Notes: a model not told the origin generated them from the sequence alone. DNA of 64,000 nt from Gp6-AA40 sp963772955 (GCA_963772955.1 CAVYZF010000009.1:1585631-1649630); one strand, 5' to 3'. Counted from the first letter of the stretch, positions 53,102 to 64,000 are shown. Made by a program: numbers and translations.

Positions 53102-56100
53102 ATGAACCGCAATCTGCGTCTGTTGCTCACCCTTGGGGTCGTTTCCTGCTGGGCACTCTCAATGCATTCGCCCAGACCACCGCACAAATCAACGGCACGG
53201 TCGTCGACGAAAGCGGCGCAGCGCTACCGGGCGTTGACAGTCACTGCCCTTCAAACGAACACCGGTTTTCGCCGGGACACCGTGACCGATCCTACGGGTT
53301 CGTACACGCTGCCCAACCTGCCGATTGGACCCTATCGCCTCGAAGCCGCGCTGACCGGTTTCCGGACGTACGTTCAGACCGGCATCGTGCTGCAGGTCAA
53401 CAGCAATCCGCTGATCCCGGTCAAACTGCAGCTGGGCGCACTCGAGGAGACGGTGTCAGTGGAGGCGGCCGCGCCACTGGTCGAGACGCGTAATCCCGCG
53501 ATTGGAGCTGTCATCGACAACGAGGCCGTCGAGGCACTTGCCGCTCGAGGGACGCAATGTGGCTTCGCTCGTCATTCTCGCCGGCGGCGCCGTTGACACG
53601 GGCAATCCCTCCAGCCGGAGCCTCACGCAGAGCCGCGGCATTGCGGTGGCTGGCGGCCAGCAATTCGGCGTGCAGTACCTCCTCGACGGTGCGATGCACA
53701 ACAACTGGTACGACGGCGTGAACCTGCCGTTGCCGTTTCCAGACGCGATGCAGGAGATTCGCGTGGAGACGAGCTCGCAGAACGCGCAGAACGGAATCAA
53801 GGCGGGAGGTACCGTCAGTGTGGCGACCAAGGCCGGCACGAACCTGTTACATGGCGACGTGTTCGAGTTTGCTCGCCACCATCGCTTCAACGCGAAGGCA
53901 CCATTTGCCGCGGTCAATCCGACTACGGGCGAGCGCGCCAGTGACGGCCTGGTGAGAAACCAGTTCGGTGGTGTGCTCGGCGGTCCGATCGTTCCGGACA
54001 AGATCTTTTTCTTCGGTGCGTATCAGGGCACGCGCACCACGCAGACGCCCGCCGACATCATCACCTTCATTCCAACCGCGGCGATGATGAACGGCGACTT
54101 CACGACCGTGGCGTCTGGACAGTGCCGTGCGCAGGGGAAGTCTCACGCTGCCGCCAGCGCTCGGATTCGTGAACAACCGGATCAATCCCGCCCTGTTCAG
54201 CCCGGCAGCGGTGAAGATCTGCCGACATGCTGCCGCCGACAAGCGATCCGTGCGGCCAGATCGCTTATTCACGTCCGACCAAGCCCAGCGAGAGACATGC
54301 CGATCGGCCGCATCGACTGGCAGATCAACCCGAATCATTCGCTGTTTGCGCGATACATGCTGTCGACGACGTTCTGGGAGCCGGCATTCGAGAACGCCGA
54401 CGGCAATATCCTGGCGGCGACGCTCGGCGGCCGCGACAACACGGTGCACTCGTTCGCGATCGGCGACTCGATGGTGTTGAACAACGCGATGGTCAACAGC
54501 ATCAGGTTCTCCGTGAGTCGAACGAGCGTCATCCGGACGCACTCGGATCTCTTCGGCCCCGAGGACGTCGGCGTGAACATGTTCACCTACATCCCCGAGT
54601 ACATGAATCTCACAGTCACGGGCGCCTTCTCGATCAATACCGGGACTGAGACGTTCTCGTACTACAAGCCGAACACCTATTCGCTTTCGGACGACTTCAC
54701 GGTGGTGCGAGGAAATCATCAGTTCGGCCTCGGCGGCGCGGTGGCGATGTCCGATTGGAAGACGGAGTCGAACGTGCGCTCGATGGGGCCGATGTCGTTC
54801 AGTGGCGGCACCACGGGACTGCCGCTGGCAGACTTCCTGCTCGGTCGCGTGTTCGAGTTCCGAGAGGCGACACCGTTCCGGCAGGACATCAAGCAGCCGT
54901 ACTTCGCGCTCTACGCGCAGGACACCTGGCGAATGTCGCCGAACGTGACGGTCAACTACGGGCTGCGATGGGAACCGTGGTTCCCGCAGGATAGCGTCGA
55001 CCAGGCGGTCTACACCTTCGATGTCGATCGCATGTGGAACAACACGCGCAGCACGGTGTACCCGCAGGCGCCCGCGGGTCTCTACTATCCCGGCGATCCC
55101 GGATTCCCTGGGAACTCGGGAATGAACATCGTGTGGTCGAACCTTGCGCCTCGCGTCGGCGTGGCGTGGGATCCGCGAGGCGACGGCCGGACATCGGTGC
55201 GTGCGGGGTATGGATTGACCGGCGACTTCGTGACCGGCCAGTTCTTCTTCGATTCCCGCTCCGCGCCGCCGTTTGGCCTGGAGCAGCGTCTCACGAACAC
55301 GCGACTCGACGATCCCTGGGGTGCCGTTGGCCGCACCAATCCGTATCCCGTCCCGCTCGGTGGGGACGACTATCCGTACAGCGCCGCCTTGTATTCGCTG
55401 TTCATCTCGATGCCAACCGACATCAAGACCACACGCAATCACGCGTGGAATGTGGCGCTGCAGCACCAGGTGGGCGACAACATGGCGGTCTCGGCGACCT
55501 ACATGGGCAATCGGATGACCAACATGTGGGGCGTGGTCGACGGCAACCCCGGCGTGATTCCGGCGGGCGCCACGGCCACTGGGCCGTGCACGCTCGAGTT
55601 GCCGACGGGTGGGACGCAGTCGTTCGCGAATTGCTCGACGGCATCTCTGGATCTCCGTCGCGAGTTGAGCCAGGTGAATCCGCCAGTCGGGCAGTACTAC
55701 GGGTACCTCGATTGGATCACCGATGCAGGCTGGCAGAACTATCACGGTCTGTTGTTGTCGATTCAGCGTCGTTCCGCAGGCGGCCTCACGACCAACGCCA
55801 ACTACACGATCTCCACCTGCGAAGGGCTGATCAGCCAGGGCCAGGCGCCGTTGAACGTCGCCACCGGATACATGAAGTTCCGGTTTCGTTGATCAATCCG
55901 CCGTCGGACGCCGAACGCGACGCCATCTTCGAACAGGACAAGGGGCGATGTGGCACATGGCGCAAGCACATCTTCAACCTGAGCGCCAGCATCGAGACGC
56001 CGCAGTTCGAGCAATGCGACGGCGCGTGCGCTTCGATCCGGGTGGCGGCTGTCGGGGATCTATCGTGTGAATTCTGGAGCTCCGCTGACGGTCTTCACCG

Positions 56101-56469
56101 GCACCGACCGGGCGCTTGTCGGGAATTCAGGCGACGACGCAGCGCGCGGACCAGGTGCTGGACAATCCGTACGGCGACAAGACGATTAACAACTGGCTCA
56201 ACCCGTTGGCGTTCCAGCAGCCGGCATTGGGGACGTACGGGAACTCGGTCCGCAATGCCTACGACGGTCCGGGGCGGCAAGTCGTCGACCTGTCGCTGGT
56301 GCGGTCGTTCAGGTTTGGCAACAATCACCGCCTCGAGGCGCGCGTCGAGGCGTTCAATGCGTTCAACTGGTTCCTGCTGGAGAACCCGAACACGACGCTG
56401 TCGGCTGCGACCTTCGGGCGCATCACGGCATCGGGTGATCCGCGGATCATGCAGTTCGCGGTGAAGTAA
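53102..56469 (+). CDS. TonB-dependent receptor with N-terminal carboxypeptidase-regulatory domain (copy 2), frameshifted
   Basis: ATG 53102 has GGAGG seven bases upstream. About 1120 codons with shifts near 53150, 53235, 53550, 54130-54290 and 55890-56115. The domain order is as in copy 1: AQINGTVVDESGAALPGV (regulatory domain), LGALEETVSVEAAAPLVETR (plug start), GGTVSVATKAGTNLLHGDVFEFARHH, and a long barrel to MQFAVK. The most intact stretch is 54300-55880. It belongs to the same receptor group as the 25424 gene (shared PIGPYRLE, FRTYVQTGIVLQVN). Divergent from the MBL-A-B operon, with family C downstream. Confidence 0.88.
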
Positions 56470-56489
56470 CGACTTCTGATTGGTGACTC

Positions 56490-57572
56490 ATGAAGGCAGC
56501 CGTCGTTGTGGTCCTCGCGATCCTGGCGAGCAGCCAGCTCGCTGCTCAGTGGCTCAAGCAACCGACGAACGGGATTCCACGTACTCCTGACGGCAAGCCG
56601 AACCTGACGGCGCCCGCACCACGGGCGCCGGATGGCCGGCCCGACCTCTCCGGGCTGTGGCTGAAGGTGTCGCCAAAGTATGCGCGTAACATCGCGGCGG
56701 ATCTCAAGCCTGACGAGATCCAGCCGTGGGTGCGCGACGTGGTCGAACGGCGGCGCGAGGATCTCGGCAAGGACGGCATGCAGGTGCGCTGCCTGCCGCT
56801 CGGCCCGGCCTACGCCACCTCCGGTGACAGCACCGGGTCGGAGATGACGCGCATCGTCCAGACATCACAGCTCATCGTGATGCTCAATCCCGATCTCACG
56901 TATCGCCAGATCTGGATGGACGGGCGCACGCTCGAACCGGAGCCGAACCCGTCGTGGATGGGTTACTCCGTTGGGCGCTGGGACGGCGACACGCTCGTAG
57001 TCGAGAGCTACGGCTTCCATGCCGGCACGTGGCTCGATCGCACCGGCTATCCGCATACCGAGCGCCTGCGCATGACCGAACGGTACCGCCGTCCGCGTTT
57101 CGGGGCGCTCGAGATCGAAGTGACGTTCTCTGATCCCAGTGCGTACACCAGACCCTGGACGGTGAACGTCGGCGCCGAGTACGCCGCCGACACCGAGATG
57201 CTCGAGTGGGTGTGCAATGAGGGCGCGAACAGGAGCCTGGTCCACTGGGTGGGCACTGCAGAGGACGAACGGCGCAATGAAGTCAAAGTGGCGCCGCAGA
57301 TCCTCTCGCGATACGTCGGCACGTACGTCGAACAGCCGCCGTATTGGAGAAGCGTGCAGATCGCCGTGTCGCCGCAGGCCGCCGGTCGCACGCTGCACAT
57401 CACGGTGGAAAGCGGCAGGCTGGTCGGCGACATGGATGGGCGCGGCAAGCAAGTGCTCGTCGCGATGTCCGAGAGCGAATTCACCGGCCTCTACGGTCTC
57501 GGCGTCCAGTTCGTCGACGGCGGGTTGTACGTGAAGCACGTCTCAGGCAACTACCGATTCGCGCGCAAATAG
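56490..57572 (+). CDS. Secreted family C protein with extra C-terminal domain (copy 4)
   Basis: 360 intact residues. Signal peptide (AAVVVVLAILASSQLAAQ), two PDG repeats (TPDGKPNLTAP, APDGRPDLSGLW), VRCLPLGPAYATSG, YRQIWMDGRTLEPEPNPSWMGYSVGRWDGDTLVVESYGFHAGTWLD, HTERLRMTERYRRPRFGALEIEVTFSDPSAYTRPW and MLEWVCNEG. About 90 extra residues follow (ILSRYVGTYVEQPPYWRSVQIAVSPQAAGRTLHITVESGRLVGDM), a beta-barrel-like tail that copies 1-3 lack. It starts 20 bases after the TonB receptor, so they are likely co-transcribed. Confidence 0.8.
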   Translation: MKAAVVVVLAILASSQLAAQWLKQPTNGIPRTPDGKPNLTAPAPRAPDGRPDLSGLWLKVSPKYARNIAADLKPDEIQPWVRDVVERRREDLGKDGMQVRCLPLGPAYATSGDSTGSEMTRIVQTSQLIVMLNPDLTYRQIWMDGRTLEPEPNPSWMGYSVGRWDGDTLVVESYGFHAGTWLDRTGYPHTERLRMTERYRRPRFGALEIEVTFSDPSAYTRPWTVNVGAEYAADTEMLEWVCNEGANRSLVHWVGTAEDERRNEVKVAPQILSRYVGTYVEQPPYWRSVQIAVSPQAAGRTLHITVESGRLVGDMDGRGKQVLVAMSESEFTGLYGLGVQFVDGGLYVKHVSGNYRFARK

Positions 57573-57649
57573 CCGCGCCGGCGTCGAACTTCCGTCCCCG
57601 GAATTCGTTGGTTCGAGCGAGGTCTCAGTTGACGGACTCGCGGGCGTCG

Positions 57650-58294
57650 TTACGGAAACTCCGGGAGCGGCGCGGGGACCCCGGGCGCGAGCGGCGTGCG
57701 CGCCGTGTTGAGCAACATTGCGACCATCGTGTAGTAGCCCGAAATGCTCACCGCGTCCACGACTGCCTGCTCGCCAAACTTCGACACCGCCCTGGCGTAG
57801 GTGGCATCGCTGATCGTTCGGTTGTGGAGCAGTTCCTGGATCAGGTCGTACAGGCTCGCCTCGTCTTCCGCCATCTGCGCGGGGCGGCGGCCTTCCGCGA
57901 CAGCTTTGGCGACCTCGGGATTCAAACCGCCTTTGATTGCGAGCGGTTGATGAGCGTTCCACTCGTAGTTCTGACCCCATTCACGGGCGGTCATGAGTAT
58001 GACGAATTCACTCAGTCGAGGCGGCAGCGTGCTGTTGAAGCGCAGGTAGTCACTCAGCATCAGGGTGCGTGACATCAGTTCTGGACTTCGTGTCAGCACG
58101 GCCCACGGGCCGCCGGGCTCCCCTCCGCGTGCCTTCTTGTATTCATCAACGGTCTTCTTCTGCGCTGGTGTCAGCTTGTCGGCGGGTATGGGCGGCATCC
58201 TGTCCTGAGCGCTCGCGCCTGCCCCGAAGACGAGTCCGAACACGAACGTGCCTGCCAACAGGCCCGCGAGTGTCTTGGTGCTGCCGCATGCCAT
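57650..58294 (-). CDS. Carboxymuconolactone decarboxylase (AhpD)-like protein, secreted
   Basis: 214 residues with signal sequence (TLAGLLAGTFVFGLVFGAGASA). The body has the CMD all-helical pattern: GPWAVLTRSPELMSRTLMLSDYLRFNSTLPPRLSEFVILMTAREWGQNYEWNAHQPLAIKGGLNPEVAKAVAEGR, with the tail ISDATYARAVSKFGEQAVVDAVSISGYYTMVAMLLN. The CxxC redox motif of AhpD is absent; the site is Y-E-W-N-A-H, so it is of the decarboxylase-like, non-peroxidase subgroup. An export signal on this usually cytoplasmic fold is unusual but matches other secreted enzymes in the window. Confidence 0.85.
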   Translation of the reverse strand: MACGSTKTLAGLLAGTFVFGLVFGAGASAQDRMPPIPADKLTPAQKKTVDEYKKARGGEPGGPWAVLTRSPELMSRTLMLSDYLRFNSTLPPRLSEFVILMTAREWGQNYEWNAHQPLAIKGGLNPEVAKAVAEGRRPAQMAEDEASLYDLIQELLHNRTISDATYARAVSKFGEQAVVDAVSISGYYTMVAMLLNTARTPLAPGVPAPLPEFP

Positions 58295-58520
58295 CGGAAC
58301 CTCCAGGCACGGCGTCCCGCACTTGCAGGGACACGGCGCAGTTGATGGTGCCGGAATTCTACACGCCTTCGCTGACGTGATCGCCTGCCAACAGCGGTTG
58401 TCGAGTCGGCGCGAGTTTTTCCTTACAGGTCAGGTCCTGAGACGTTCCGCCGCCGAGCGGATAGGTCACCACAAGCCGACTGATCGTTAGTAATCGGCAG
58501 CTGGAGTGGTTTCGGCTCGC

Positions 58521-61286
58521 TCACTTCATCGGCACTAGTCGCTTCAACTCCTCGTGCCAGTTCTGGACGACGATGATGCTGCGCGGCATATCGGCCGCGT
58601 TGACGTTCTGCTTGATCATGAGGAATCGCTGGCCGTCCAGTGATACATCAAAAGTGCGGTAGACTTCGCCCGCGTGGAAGTACCCGGGGCGCACGACTTG
58701 CGTGGCGGGTCCATGTTGCCACGTCGTTCCCCGCTGCACGGGGACGCTCATGACCGCACCTTCGAGTGTGCCGTAGAAGAGTTCTTGTCCGTTCCGTGAC
58801 CACACCGGTGTTCGGCCGCCGCTAGTCGACACCTGCCAGCTCCCCGCGGCGACGTTCGGGAAGGGCCGCACGTAACACTTCGTCACGGCCGGCTTCGTTC
58901 GATTGATAGGCCAGCCACTGGCCGCCGGGCGACACTTCGGCGTTCTGCTCGACGAAGGAGCTTCCGAGGAGTGGCCTGATCTCCCGAGTCGACGCCGCCG
59001 CCGGCATGCGCGACCGTTCAACGGGCAGCGGCAGCGTGGTGAGGTCCTCGCGGAATCCCAGGACGAGTGTCGAGCTGTCGGGGGAGACGTGGTACGGCCG
59101 ATAGGATATTCCCGATTCGCCGCTGAGCAGGGTTTCTGCAGCAGTGGAGGCGTCGGCCGTCCGCCACGCCAACGTTCGTTTCCCTTCGCTGTCCGGAGCC
59201 CCCTGGAAGATCACACGCCGGCCGTCGCGCGTCCAGACCGGGAACATGTCGTTGCCTGGCACCGACGTCAGTCGTGTCAAGGTCCTCGGTGCGAAGGCCC
59301 ATATCCAGATGTCACTGTCTTGGTCGCGCACGTCGAGCGCTGCGCGCGTTCCGTCCGGTGAGAGACGCGCCATCTGATAGGTGCGCAGCGGAGCCGGTAC
59401 CGGGTCTTCGCGACCCTGCCGATCGACCCAGACGAGCGTCCGCTCGTCTGCGATGCTGGCGGCACCAGGCACGTAGACGAGCGTGCCGGACCGTGAGACG
59501 GCCCCGTCCATGCCGCTGCCCGGCGTTATTGCGACTTGCTGAAGAACGGTCACAGGGCTTCCGGTGACCGCGAGGCGATCCAAATCGAAAGGGACGGCGA
59601 GAAGGTTTGCGCCGGTACTGTAAACCAAGTGCCCGCTTGTTACGTATCGTGGCCACCGCCCGCCGCGCAGCACGATTTGAGTGGTCCGCGTGCGCAAGTC
59701 GAGCGCCGCAATCGCCGATGACCCTGCGCCGCCGCCGAGGGCGCCGACCGTGACCGTGAACAGCACCGCTCGGCCGCCAGGCAGGGCTTCGGGCGAGGTG
59801 TGTTCATTCTCGCCCTTGCTGCTATCGACGGATGTTAGCCGCGTGGGGTTACCGCCCGATGCCGAGATGCTCCAGAGACCGGCGCTGGAACCGTGGGCGT
59901 ACACGATCGTGCCGTCTTCCATCCATGTGGCGCCGCGAGGGAAGAGGGCGCCCGTGGTCGTCAACCTAACGGCCGGGCCCCCGGCGATCGGCACCTTCCA
60001 CAGCGCGCTGCCGCCGTCAAAGAACCCTACCCACTCGCCGTCCGGTGACACGAAAACACCCTGTGGGCCGCTCGGAGCAGGCAGCACGGTGGGTTCGAGC
60101 GAATCGAGCGCTCGCACGAGGAGTTGGTTGACACCGCGATACACGATGCGTGTCCCATCTGGCGTGATGGTCAGATCGCGGTCGAAGCCCGAGACGCTGA
60201 GGCCGTTCGCCCCGGACGGAGTCACCATCGTGCGAACGACAGCTGGGGTCGGAGGACGGCGCGCAAACCAAACGCCGAGGCCTACGAGCGCCGCCAGAGC
60301 GAGCCCCGACGCCAAGGCCAGCACAACGCGCCGCCGCATGACCTGCATCAGGCCGCGGCGTATCTCGCTGACGGTGGACTCGACCTGTTCGCGAACAGAA
60401 GCCTGACCGGCGGGCGTCGTCACGGCGAGCGCCGGCAGTTCTTCGATGAGGACGACAGCCGCCGACATGTCGGCGAGTCGCGCGCGGAGGTCTTTCTGCA
60501 GGCAGCGTCGCAGCAAGATGCGGATCGGAGTGGGAAGTTCGGAAGACAACCGGCTCCAGTCTGGCTCGCGCATCAGTACGGAGCCAGTGTTTCGGTGACG
60601 GTATCGCCGACAAACGGGCGCGCGCCGATCAGCATCTCGTAAAGCACGCACCCGAAGGCCCAGATATCGGTCCGCTTGTCCACGGCCTTTCCACGGGCCT
60701 GCTCGGGGCTCATGTAGGCGGCGGTGCCGAGAATCACACCGGCCTGTGTCATCGCGGGTGTTGTGATTGTGGGTGACTGCGAGTCAGAGGCCAGGGATCC
60801 GCTCGGTTCCATGGCCTTTGCCAGACCGAAGTCTAGGACTTTCACCGTGCCGTCGTCGCGAATCTTGACGTTTGCCGGCTTCAAGTCCCGGTGAATGATG
60901 CCTTGCTTGTGTGCGGCTTCCAGCGCCTCGGCGATCTGCCTCGCGGTGGGAAGGGCTTCGTCGAGCGGAATCGGGCCCTGCGCGATTCGGTCGGCGAGCG
61001 TGGGCCCCTCCACCAGCTCCATGACCAGCGCCTGCATTCCGTCCGCCTGCTCCAGGCCATAGACATGGGCGATGTTCGGATGATTGAGGGAGGCGAGGAC
61101 TTGTGCCTCTCGCCGGAATCGAGCGAGGCGGTCAGGGTCAGACGCGAACGCATCCGGCAGCACCTTCAGGGCATCGTCCCGCTTGAGCGCCGTATGGTGC
61201 GCTCGCCAGACCTTGCCCATACCGCCTTCGCCAATTAGAGCAGTGATCTCATACGGGCCGAGGCGCGTACCGGGAGTCAATGACAC
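58521..61286 (-). CDS. Membrane Ser/Thr protein kinase with C-terminal TolB/WD40-like propeller, frameshifted
   Basis: About 920 codons with shifts near 60600 and 58840. The kinase domain has IGEGGMGKVW, ALKVLPDAF lysine, HRDLKPAN, DFGLAK and GTAAYMSPEQARGK. The TM helix is RRVVLALASGLALAALVGLGVWFA. The sensor part has TolB-like repeats (LTITPDGTRIVYRG, VFVSPDGEWVGFF, ARLSPDGTRAALDVRDQDSDIWIW, AEVSPGGQWLAYQSNE, VWSRNGQELFY). This is the usual acidobacterial eSTK of the kinase-propeller type. The final 110 residues lie in another frame and include FDVSLDGQRFLMIK. A TATAAT on the minus strand (61310-61315) lies upstream of ATG 61286. Confidence 0.88.
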
Positions 61287-61309
61287 GGCGGTCGCTCCAA
61301 ACCGCGGTG

Positions 61310-61315
61310 ATTATA
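61310..61315 (-). promoter_or_regulatory. -10-like TATAAT for the second kinase
   Basis: Perfect TATAAT on the minus strand, 24 bases before the kinase start. A TTGATT lies only 13 bases upstream of it, too close for a canonical -35. Confidence 0.35.
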
Positions 61316-61629
61316 CGGGGTTGCGGTGAATCAACGGGATAGGTAATGAGCAACGGCGCAGTGGCTTTCCATCCGCTGCCGACACCGGTCGAAATACACG
61401 TGCCGACTACAGGAGAGCGATTCGACGCAGCGCTTCCTCGGCGTCACTTCAGCCGGCTCACGGCCCTTAACCAGGGCAGCTTAAGCGGCCCACGATCGCC
61501 CACAGTTATCGATCCCACGATTCGTCCGCCTGAAATGAACTCGGAAGCCACATCGACTCGCATCCCCGGACGGCAGGCGCGATAGGTATATAGTGGCGCC
61601 CGCGTGTGGAATCTCTTCGAGGAATACGA
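61316..61629. other. Intergenic region between divergent kinase 2 and M20 peptidase genes
   Basis: A short plus-strand ORF (61346-61585) has no family resemblance and is not supported. A TATATAGT at 61587-61594 may belong to a promoter of the peptidase gene. Confidence 0.35.
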
Positions 61630-63140
61630 ATGAGGCGAATCCTGTTCGCAGCCATGCTGGCCGCTGGTCTTGTCGCAACGGTCTCAGCTCAGTCATCACC
61701 AGCGGCGCAGGCCGCCCGCCAGTGGCGGCAGAAGCACGAGCGAGCGATCGTCGAGGAATTCATGGCGCTACTCGCGATCCCGAACGTCTCGCGCGACACG
61801 GCCAACATCCAGCGGAACGCCGACACCATCCGCGACGCGTTGATCAAGCGCGGTGTGGCTGCGCGTCTGGTCTCGGTGCCAGGCGCGAACCCGGTGGTGT
61901 TTGGCGAAATCCGAACTCCGGGAGCCACCCGCACGATTGGCTTCATGCACACGACGACGGCCAGCCGCTGGATCCGAAGGAATGGACGACGCCGCCATTC
62001 ACGCCGACGCTGCGCGACAGGGCGATCGAGGCCGGAGTACCGTCATCCCGCTGCCAGCAGCGGGAACGCCTTTCGTGCGCCAGTCGCGCATCTACGCCCG
62101 CGGTGCTGCGGACGACAAGGCGCCGATCATCGCGCAGTTAACCGCCCTCTATGTGATCCGTGCCGCCGGGCTCGCGCACAGGTTGACAACATCAAGTTCA
62201 TGTTCGAGGGGGAAGAGGAAGCTGGGTCTCCGAATCTAATGCCGATCTGGAAGCAAACCGATCGCTCTTTGCCGCCGACATCTGGCTGATGTGCGACGGG
62301 CCGGTTTACCAGAATCGCCAACAGGCGCTCTATTTCGGCTCGCGCGACGGGATCCGCCTCGATCTGACGGTCTACGGTGCGAAGAACGAGCTTCACAGCG
62401 GGCACTACGGCAACTGGGCGCCCAACCCGGCGTTGCTGCTTGCGCGCCTGCTCGCGTCAATGAAGAGCGATTCGGGCCGGGTGACGATCGACGGTATTCA
62501 GGACCATGTCGCTTCGCTGAACGCTGCGGAGTTCAAGGCCGTTGCCGAAGCGCCTGACGATCCGGCCCCATGCGCGAGTTGTGGCTGGGGTCAACCGAGG
62601 GAGACGGCCAGTCGCTCACCGAGCTGATCACGCAGCCCTCGCTGAACATCCGCGGCATGGCAAGCGCACGCGTCGGCGCGGAGGCGTCGAACGTCATCCC
62701 GGCAACGGCTACTGCGTCAATCGACATCAGGCTCGTGAAAGGGATGGATCGCAGCGGACCGGCGAACGGGTCGTCGCGCACATCCGCAGGCAGGGCTTCT
62801 TCGTGGTGGACAAGCCGGGCGATGCTGGAAGATTCGCCTCGCGCACGCGCGCGTGATCTGGTGGACCGCGCACGCGGCGGTCTCGGCGGCTTTGACGTCT
62901 CTGGATCTGCCGATCGCCGAAGAACGTGATCCGCGTCGTCGAGCAGGTGCGTGGATCCACCGTCAAGCTCCCAAACATGGGCGGAAACCTGCCCACTAAC
63001 ATCGAGCGGCCGCTCGGAACGCGCACGATCATCGTGCCAATCGGCAACCACGATAACAACCAGCACAGCTTCGACGAGAGCTGCGGCTGCAGAACCTGTG
63101 GGACGGCATCGAGCTGATGGCGGCCTTGCTGACGATGTGA
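61630..63140 (+). CDS. Secreted M20-family metallopeptidase, heavily frameshifted
   Basis: ATG 61630 gives a signal peptide (MRRILFAAMLAAGLVATVSA) then the M20 start QWRQKHERAIVEEFMALLAIPNVSRD. At least eight frame changes separate AHDDGQPLDPKEWTTPPFTPTLRD-like sequence, IYARGAADDKAPIIAQLTALYVI (metal Asp), DNIKFMFEGEEEAGSPNL (catalytic/metal Glu), ADIWLMCDGPVYQN, LHSGHYGNWAPNPALLLARLL, RVGAEASNVIPATATASIDIRL (dimerisation fold) and LGTRTIIVPIGNHDNNQHSFDE (metal His). Pieces in order cover the whole peptidase; the stop is at 63138. Periplasmic di- or aminopeptidase. The density of indels is the highest in the window. Confidence 0.82.
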
Positions 63141-63251
63141 TCGTCGAGACGTTGAGACGGCCATCGATGCAACACCCGGCCGCCATCTCGCCAACAGCCG
63201 TCGCCCCGGCATGTGCTCCTGTCCGCTAAGCTGGGGTCGAAGCGATGGATT

Positions 63252-63540
63252 TCATGCTGTGCGCGATGGCGAGCGGGCAGCTGCGGACTGCGGGAGACGG
63301 ATTATTAACGGGTCACGGCGCAGTGGCCACCGAGGACCGTGAGGAATCTGCCGTGTCGGCGGACTGGTCCCACCGTCCGCACTGCGACGGAACAACGTCA
63401 GCTCCCAGCGATTGGCGTCAACGTCGTTACGTAAGATGTAGAGATAACCCTGCGTGTCTCGCACCTTAAAATACCCATGATCAGGCGCCAGCCAGCTGTC
63501 CAACGCTACTTCGGCGATCTCGACCGCGCTCCCAGCAGGA
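63252..63540 (-). CDS. Small hypothetical protein, possibly partial
   Basis: The minus strand reads EIAEVALDSWLAPDHGYFKVRDTQGYLYILRNDVDANRWELTLFRRS, a coherent stretch reminiscent of small conserved proteins ending WLAPDHGYFKVRDxxGxxYILRHD...WELTLF. The start is not clear and the upstream frame (63481-63717) does not join cleanly; a frameshift may lie between. Low confidence. Confidence 0.4.
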
Positions 63541-63719
63541 AACCGTCGCGGGCGTCACCACGATAGCCAGCGTGGCACTCGACATCCACGAATACGGAAT
63601 GCTGGCGCTTCTCGTGACATGGCTCGTCTGATTCAGCGCGCGGGCGGCCGCTTCGGCGTTGGCTGTGGTTGCGGTGGTCGGCCGCGAACGACGTGCAGTG
63701 GCTGAGTCTGCCGCCAAGG

Positions 63720-64000
63720 ATGTTGAGGCATGAGACCGATTCAGCCTTCTTCGCCGAAAGACGGAAGAAGCTGAATGCGAACTAACGGCCCTTCTTACAC
63801 ACTTGCTGCCTCAGTGAGCAAGAAACGCGTCGTTGTTCTGCGCAGATCGATATTTATGATTCGCGCCACGGCCCGGCAGCAGCCGCCGACGGCGAACATG
63901 GGTGGCCGTGCGCCGCAACATGTCACCGCGGCTCAGCGCGAGGACGTTCGCCGGATACATGTCGTACGAGGATGACGTGCGCCCACCACCCCTGAGACAC
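63720..64000. other. No supported gene to the window end
   Basis: Short frames on both strands lack family resemblance. The sequence may be the edge of a gene that continues beyond the window. Confidence 0.3.

Noticed and set aside
53847..55745. A 632-codon minus-strand frame opposite TonB receptor 2, and similar frames opposite receptor 1 and the B-MBL fusions
   Set aside because: Arginine/histidine-rich mirror frames of high-GC coding DNA without family motifs; the plus-strand proteins are clearly real.
61346..61585. Plus-strand 79-codon ORF between kinase 2 and the peptidase
   Set aside because: No Shine-Dalgarno sequence, no motif and low-complexity composition.
1..64000. tRNA or rRNA genes and insertion-sequence transposases
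   Set aside because: No cloverleaf, rRNA core motif or DDE/HUH transposase was recognised anywhere.

Overview
The window is high-GC bacterial DNA. Its gene content suggests a soil-type Acidobacteriota, perhaps Vicinamibacteria: acidobacterial-type ECF sigma factor beside a Pkn2-like kinase, TonB receptors with a carboxypeptidase-regulatory N-domain, DUF6152 proteins, and many paralogous secreted proteins of unknown function. That assignment is inferred from families, with no rRNA or marker gene to test it. No tRNA, rRNA or CRISPR array was seen. About twenty genes carry one or more single-base frameshifts although their protein-level similarity to intact neighbours is preserved. This pattern fits an indel-prone long-read assembly better than true pseudogenes, so most are annotated as frameshifted CDSs.

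Layout. 0-2.6 kb: an NHL beta-propeller protein and an MFS transporter. 2.8-4.3 kb: a nucleotidyltransferase pair and a secreted hypothetical. 4.4-7.8 kb: a Ser/Thr kinase with TPR repeats, divergent from an ECF sigma factor. 7.8-13.5 kb: a TRAP binding protein divergent from an overlapping operon MBL-fold / family A / family B / NAD-dependent dehydrogenase / family C. 13.7-19.6 kb: lipoprotein, methyltransferase, isochorismatase, AAA ATPase, SnoaL-like protein, a second NHL protein and a PEBP protein, all on the minus strand. 19.7-37.9 kb: a long co-oriented block with a di-haem-type cytochrome c, family B, MBL-fold, family A, amidohydrolase, TonB receptor, a natural B-MBL fusion, DUF6152, A, a second B-MBL fusion, C, a second amidohydrolase, C and DUF6152. 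Many of these genes overlap by 4 bases or a few bases. 50.2-57.6 kb holds another set: MBL-A-B on the minus strand, divergent from a second TonB receptor plus family C. Families A, B and C are my labels for recurring secreted protein families that I cannot name. 57.6-64 kb: a carboxymuconolactone decarboxylase-like protein, a second Ser/Thr kinase with a WD40/TolB-like sensor, and a heavily frameshifted M20 peptidase.

The most striking region is 38.4-50.1 kb. It interrupts the catabolic-looking blocks and has the anatomy of a chromosomal integron cassette array. At least seven attC-like recombination sites have RYYYAAC / GTTRRRY-type ends, paired inner arms and a consistent extra unpaired C. 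Five more are degenerate or partial. They separate small cassettes carrying HicBA, HepT-MntA, PIN, MazEF, nucleotidyltransferase/HTH and various hypothetical genes. At the right end lies the N-terminal fragment of an integron-type tyrosine integrase, truncated and joined in frame to a truncated cupin gene. The array therefore looks like one that has lost its own integrase.
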